From contig NZ_CP024963.1 in assembly GCF_002803985.1 (NCBI RefSeq), positions 124,001 to 188,000 on the forward strand: 64,000 bases of DNA. Reading direction: 5' to 3'. The translations under genes were made by a program, and so were the position numbers. Shown one piece after another: positions 59,788 through 64,000 of the stretch. The notes beneath the pieces are model-generated. The model saw only the letters and a list, made by a program, of their open reading frames with translations. It did no database searches and had not been told where the DNA came from. This DNA is from Williamsoniiplasma luminosum. GTDB taxonomy: Bacteria > Bacillota_I > Bacilli_A > Mycoplasmatales > Mycoplasmataceae. The number at the start of each line of letters is the position of its first letter. Positions within the stretch are counted from its first letter, which is position 1.

Positions 59788-61011
59788 TAAACTGGGAAAA
59801 AATAATTCTACACAACCATGAAAGGAAGTGTGGAATTTTTTATGTCCAAACAATTAACAACAAGTGAGTGAGTAGAAATTGTAGAAATTTACAATAAAAA
59901 AGGGATTGATCTAGCGGTTACTGAATATTTAAAAACAAGAGATAAAAATTTACATTTAAAAGACGCGAGAAAAAGAATTAGAAAAAAAGCCAAATTATTA
60001 GATAATTTAGGTATGCAAGAATACAAAAAGAAAAAAATTAATGGGAGACCTTTAAAAAGAGATGACTCGGATATTCCGGGTATTATAGATAAATTGAATG
60101 AGGAACAAAAAAGAGAAATCATTGAACACTGAATAAAAGATCAACGAGATAAAGAAAAGAAAGAAAAGTTGAGCGATTTTTCTACTTTAACAAATTCTTT
60201 AAAAGCTGAGGTTGTATCACTCCATAGAACAACAATGTATAAGAAACATATTACAAAAACATATAAATACGATTACTTAAAAGCTGAGGTTGTAAAAATC
60301 TTTAATGAAAGCAAAAAAATATATGGGAGTAGAAAAATTGCGATAATCCTTGGTGAAAATGGGATTTCCATTAGTGATAGAACGCTAAGAAATTACATGA
60401 TTAGATGGGGAATAGCCACTTTAACTAGACAAAAGAAAAGAAAATCTGAGCAAAAAAACACTAAAGTGAAATATGTTGATCAAGTAAATAGAAATTATAA
60501 TCCAGAAAAAGATAACATTGTCGCAACCGATGTTTCTTATATTCCTGCCAATACACAGCAAAATTTTGTATATTTATCAGTCGTGATCAGTCACAAAACT
60601 AAACTAATAGAATCATGAAAATTATCTTATTTAAATGACACAAAACTTGTATTAGATACAATTGATGAACTAAAAAGAACAAACTTTATTTTTCACTCTG
60701 ATCATGGAATCCAATATTCCTCATACCAAGTTATTGAAAAATTAAGAAACATGAGTGGAATAACATCTATGAGTCGAATTGGTAATTCTTTAGATAATAG
60801 AGAGGTTGAATATTTCTTTAGTTGCCTAAAAGGAGAATACCTTAATCATATAAAAACCAAAACAATGGGTTTAGAAGAAATCCATAAGCATATTGCAGAA
60901 TATATAGAATGATATAATTCTAAAAGAATACAAAAAAGATTGAATTGAAAAACGCCAGCTTATGCCAGCGCTCTAAATTCATAATGTGTAGAATTATTTT
61001 TTCCCAGTTTA
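59788..61011 (+). mobile_element. IS3-family insertion sequence, complete
   Basis: 1224 bases, bounded by 27-base perfect inverted repeats (59788-59814 and 60985-61011, beginning TAAACTGGGAAAA) and a three-base target duplication ATA (59785-59787 and 61012-61014). Perfect ends and an intact frame suggest a recent insertion. Confidence 0.9.
59842..60984 (+). CDS. IS3-family transposase, single frame
   Basis: 380 residues, TGA as Trp at several sites. N-terminal helix-turn-helix region (TTSEWVEIVEIYNKKG), a basic linker, an IS3 OrfB-like HTH (YGSRKIAIILGENGISISDR), and the DDE core NIVATDVSYIP, FHSDHGIQYSS, NREVEYFFSCLKGEY. The AAAGGAAG site is 13 bases upstream. The stop abuts the right inverted repeat. 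OrfA and OrfB are fused in frame. Confidence 0.92.
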
Positions 61012-61025
61012 ATAGGGGTTCCTTG

Positions 61026-62219
61026 TTATGACCAATCAATAGTTGATGGATCAGCTGGGTTTGGGTTGTGAATTAGTTCATCAATTAAACCGTTTTTAAT
61101 ATGGATAATTGTGTTACCAATTTTGGCAATGTTGGGGTTATGTGTAACCACAACAATTGTTGTTTTAAATTCTTTGTTAACCTTAACCAAAATATCAAGT
61201 ACTTTACGCCCCATTTCTTCATCCAATGCTCCAGTTGGTTCATCAGCAAATAAAATTGATGGGTTTTTAGTCAATGCACGAGCGATTGAGACACGTTGTT
61301 GTTGTCCCCCTGACATTTGGTGTGGATATTTATTCAACTGTTCTGTCATTCCGATTGTTTCAAAGATTTTTTCAATTGTGAAATTTTCATTCTTATTAGT
61401 TGATAAGTTTTCTCCAACTTCAGCATTTTCTTTGGCAGTTAAGTTTGTCAATAAGTTATATTGTTGGAAAATGAAACCAACATTTTTTCTTCTGAACTTT
61501 GTTAAGTGAGAATCTTTTAGTAATGTTAGGTTTGATCCTAAAACAAAAACATCACCACTTGTTGCTTTATCTAAACCAGAAATAATATTCAAGAATGTTG
61601 TTTTTCCAGATCCTGATGGTCCAAGAATTACAATGAAATCACCTTGATCTAATTTGATGTCAATTCCTTTTAAAACTGGTGTTTCCAAATCTCCTGTGAT
61701 GTATGATTTTTTCACATTTTTTAATTCAATTGAATGTTTTTTGATATTTGGTTTATATCCAGTTGTCGAAACAACATTACCTTCTAAAATTTCTTTTGAA
61801 TATCTTGAAGTTAATTGTTTTTGGTTCTTTTGTTGAAATTTTAATCCTTTAACACCATCTTCAAATTCTTTATGGTCTGGAACAACCACAAATTGTCTTT
61901 CGTGACTGTTAAGTTCCTTTTTTGCTAAATCAAGTTCATTCTGTGCTAAATCAAGTTCATCACTGTTTGGGTTCTTTTTTTGTTTTAAACCATTAACTTT
62001 ATGTTGAAGTTTTTCAACCTTTTTAATTAATTGTTTTTTATTCAAACTAACTGGTTCAGATGCGTCTTTTGATACCGCGTTTGGTTGTTCTAATATTTCA
62101 GATGTTTTAGGCTCTTTTGCTAATTTCTCTGCTTTTGGTTCCTTGACTAATTTGTCAATTTTAGGTTCTTTTGGCAACTTTGATTTTGTTGATTTTGGTT
62201 GCTTTAGTTCTTCTGGCAT
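61026..62219 (-). CDS. ABC transporter ATPase (LolD/MacB type) with charged N-terminal extension
   Basis: 397 residues. The first 165 are Lys/Glu/Pro-rich with a predicted coiled coil (KKQLIKKVEKLQHKVNGLK), then the ATPase: Walker A GPSGSGKTT, signature MSGGQQQRVSIARAL, Walker B ILFADEPTGALDEE, switch VVVTHNPN. No permease lies beside it in the window; it may work with an FtsX/MacB-like partner elsewhere. The terminator after it is interrupted by an IS. Confidence 0.9.
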   Translation of the reverse strand: MPEELKQPKSTKSKLPKEPKIDKLVKEPKAEKLAKEPKTSEILEQPNAVSKDASEPVSLNKKQLIKKVEKLQHKVNGLKQKKNPNSDELDLAQNELDLAKKELNSHERQFVVVPDHKEFEDGVKGLKFQQKNQKQLTSRYSKEILEGNVVSTTGYKPNIKKHSIELKNVKKSYITGDLETPVLKGIDIKLDQGDFIVILGPSGSGKTTFLNIISGLDKATSGDVFVLGSNLTLLKDSHLTKFRRKNVGFIFQQYNLLTNLTAKENAEVGENLSTNKNENFTIEKIFETIGMTEQLNKYPHQMSGGQQQRVSIARALTKNPSILFADEPTGALDEEMGRKVLDILVKVNKEFKTTIVVVTHNPNIAKIGNTIIHIKNGLIDELIHNPNPADPSTIDWS

Positions 62220-62277
62220 GTAGTCTCTCCTATATAATTAAACAATGTCTAATTTATTTTATCATTTTAACAACCAA

Positions 62278-63135
62278 TTAATTATTCAATTGTTTCAATT
62301 CATCAATTAAAATTTGGTATTCTTTTTTACAAAACTCACAATGTACAATTGCAGGTTCGTTTTGTTGAATCATCTCTTTAATTTCTTTTTTGTTTAAAAG
62401 TTTTATTGCATTTAAAACTTTTTCTTTGTTGCATGTGCAGGCAAAGTTTATTGTTCTTGTGGTTAAAATTTCAGCATCATCAATGATGTCTTTAATTAAA
62501 TCATGGTAGTTAAAAGTTTTGATCAAAATATCTGTCACAAAATTATAATTGCCTATTTTGCGTTCAAGATAATCAATATCTTCTCATGTGTGGTTAGGCA
62601 ATATTTGAATCAAAATCCCAACAACATGCTCAACATTGAACTGTTCATCTAATGTTGCTCTTGTCATAATTAAAGATCTGACTTGATTTGATGCTCTTAA
62701 ATATTCCATAAAATTTGCATCAATCCCACCGGTTAAATTAACTGTTGAAATATGGGGTTCATAATTTTGTAAATATTGTCCTACAACCATTATTCCATCT
62801 TGTCCGAGTGCTGCACTAAATGGGTCTTCTAAATCAATAATCTTTGTTGGATCAAAATCAGCATTTTGAATAAAGGATCTTATTTTATCTTCTTTAAATT
62901 CAGTAATGATTTTGCCTAAATATCCATCACTTGGTGAAATTGTTGTGTTCATTAATTCACCGTTTTTTAGATCCAGCGAGATCAAAGTATTAGCTGCTGT
63001 AATTCGACTTAAAACAACTCCGGCAATCGGGTTTGTTTTTTGTAATGCCAAAATTTCTTTCATTGATTCTGTGATATTAACTATTGAAATTTTTACATTG
63101 TGTTTTTTGCTTATTGCTTTTATTGCTACGTCCAT
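62278..63135 (-). CDS. hslO: Hsp33 redox chaperone
   Basis: 285 residues, TGA as Trp. The C-terminal zinc switch CTC and CEFC (in ACTCNKEK and VHCEFCKKEYQ) marks Hsp33, which unfolds and holds proteins under oxidative stress. TGGIDANFMEYLRASNQ in the N-terminal domain is typical. ATG 63135 with AAAGG; a longer frame upstream has no site. It follows ftsH, as in many Firmicutes. Confidence 0.95.
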
Positions 63136-63181
63136 TTTTGCCTTTCTTAAAAATAAAAACAACGAAAATTAATTCGTGTTT

Positions 63182-64000
63182 TTATTTTTTGGTTTCTTCA
63201 TCATCATCTTTTTTCTTCGGTGATGGTTTTTTAGAGGTTGGTTTCTTCTTTGGTTTTTCATCAGTTTCTTTGCTAATTTTCTTAGCACCTGATTTTGGTG
63301 ATTTTGGTTTTTTAGTTTCTTCCACAACATCAGATTTAGATGGTTTTTTAGCAGTTTCAGAACTTAAATCTTCAGTTTTAGTTTCAGAAGATTTCTTTTT
63401 GAATTTAGCTTCTTCTTTTTTAACATCTTCAAGATCGATATCGATAATATCACCAGATTCTTTTTTCTTAGATTCTTCAGCTCAACGTTCTTTTGCTTCA
63501 ACGACTTCTTTTGGTAATTTACCTTCTTTGTCAATGTAATCAATTTGTTCAGAAGTAATTGTTTCTAAAACGTTTAGAGATTCAGCAAGTAACTCTAATG
63601 TGTCTTTATGTTGATTAATAATTTCTATAGCTTCAACGTATGCTTGATCAAGAATTTTTTGAATTTCTTTATCAATTTTTGAGGCAGTTTCATCAGAATA
63701 AGTTCCTTCAAGTCTACCATATGATTCTTCAGCCATTGTTAAGAATTTAGTCATTCCTAAACTTGACATTCCAAATTGAACAACCATTCGACGAGCAATA
63801 TGTGTTGCTTTATCTAAGTCATCATGTGCACCAGTTGTTACGTTTTCTTTACCAAACATAATTTCTTCAGCCGCACGTCCACCTAAATAACCAGCAATCA
63901 TGGCATATAAATCTTTTTTCGATGAAAAGACAGTTTCGTCTTTCGGTGTCATGATGGTGTACCCACCAGCATTTCCACGAGGAATAATTGTCACTTTTTG
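63182..64000 (-). CDS. ftsH: ATP-dependent zinc metalloprotease FtsH (5' end outside window)
   Basis: C-terminal 272 residues: KVTIIPRGNAGGYT, then LYAMIAGYLGGRAAEEIMFG, containing the third zinc ligand helix, and MVVQFGMSSLGM. The HExxH and AAA motifs are beyond base 64000. The last 100 residues are a Lys/Glu/Ser tail of low complexity (SKSDVVEETKKPKSPKSG). TGA as Trp once. Confidence 0.96.

Overview
The window is a chromosomal segment of a wall-less Mollicute that reads UGA as tryptophan. Nearly every housekeeping gene is cut by in-frame TGA under the standard code and becomes full length when TGA is read as Trp (uvrB, secA, atpA, atpB, upp, glyA, rpoB, rpoC, lysS, dnaB). The DNA is very AT-rich, genes are tightly packed, and there are both long leftward operons and small accessory patches. 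Gene content and order (secA-uvrB; upp upstream of a nine-gene ATP synthase operon; a sigma factor-rpmG-secE-nusG-rplK-rplA-rplJ-rplL-rpoB-rpoC series) suggest the Spiroplasma / Entomoplasma-Mesoplasma / mycoides branch. The species cannot be named from this sequence alone.

Layout. 1-4346: uvrB (partial) and secA. 4.4-8.6 kb: a rightward accessory patch with a Fic AMP-transferase, a Panacea-domain antitoxin overlapping an unknown partner gene, structured RNA candidates and a divergent 5'-3' exonuclease; a direct repeat lies on either side of the Fic/Panacea part. 8.7-15.8 kb: ATP synthase operon. 15.9-19.8 kb: upp, two members of a tryptophan-rich secreted protein family, glyA and rpiB. 19.9-27.7 kb: a second accessory patch with a rhodanese, an orphan RNA, a third family member, an ABC exporter, an IS3-type element, and a cluster of a small peptide, a secreted Ala/Gly-rich protein and two related membrane proteins. 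27.9-43.3 kb: rpoC, rpoB, an apparent Fic pseudoenzyme, rplL, rplJ, a structured RNA region, a corrinoid adenosyltransferase homologue, the fourth family member, then rplA, rplK, nusG, secE, rpmG and a SigH-like sigma factor. 43.5-46.9 kb: a small zinc-ribbon membrane protein and a large SF1 helicase-nuclease resembling known defence proteins. 47-55.7 kb: rlmB, cysS, an ECF S component, ung, a lipoprotein, dnaB, rplI, rpsR, ssb and rpsF. 55.8-64 kb: another Fic protein, an RNA candidate, lysS, dus, a DUF1904-like gene, a complete IS3-family element inserted in a terminator loop, an ABC ATPase, hslO and ftsH (partial).

The housekeeping genes work as expected operons: energy conversion (atp), transcription (rpoBC, nusG, sigma factor), translation (ribosomal proteins, cysS, lysS), replication and repair (dnaB, ssb, ung, uvrB) and secretion (secA, secE). 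The most unusual material is accessory. It comprises the four-member secreted Trp-rich family, each member with a hairpin plus T-tract in its 5' leader; the Panacea pair; three Fic-fold proteins in different catalytic states; the 24.7-27.6 kb secreted/membrane cluster; and the helicase-nuclease. Three accessory genes (ABC ATPase, secreted protein, helicase) each need a -1 shift at a poly(A) tract to read through, while no housekeeping gene in the window does.
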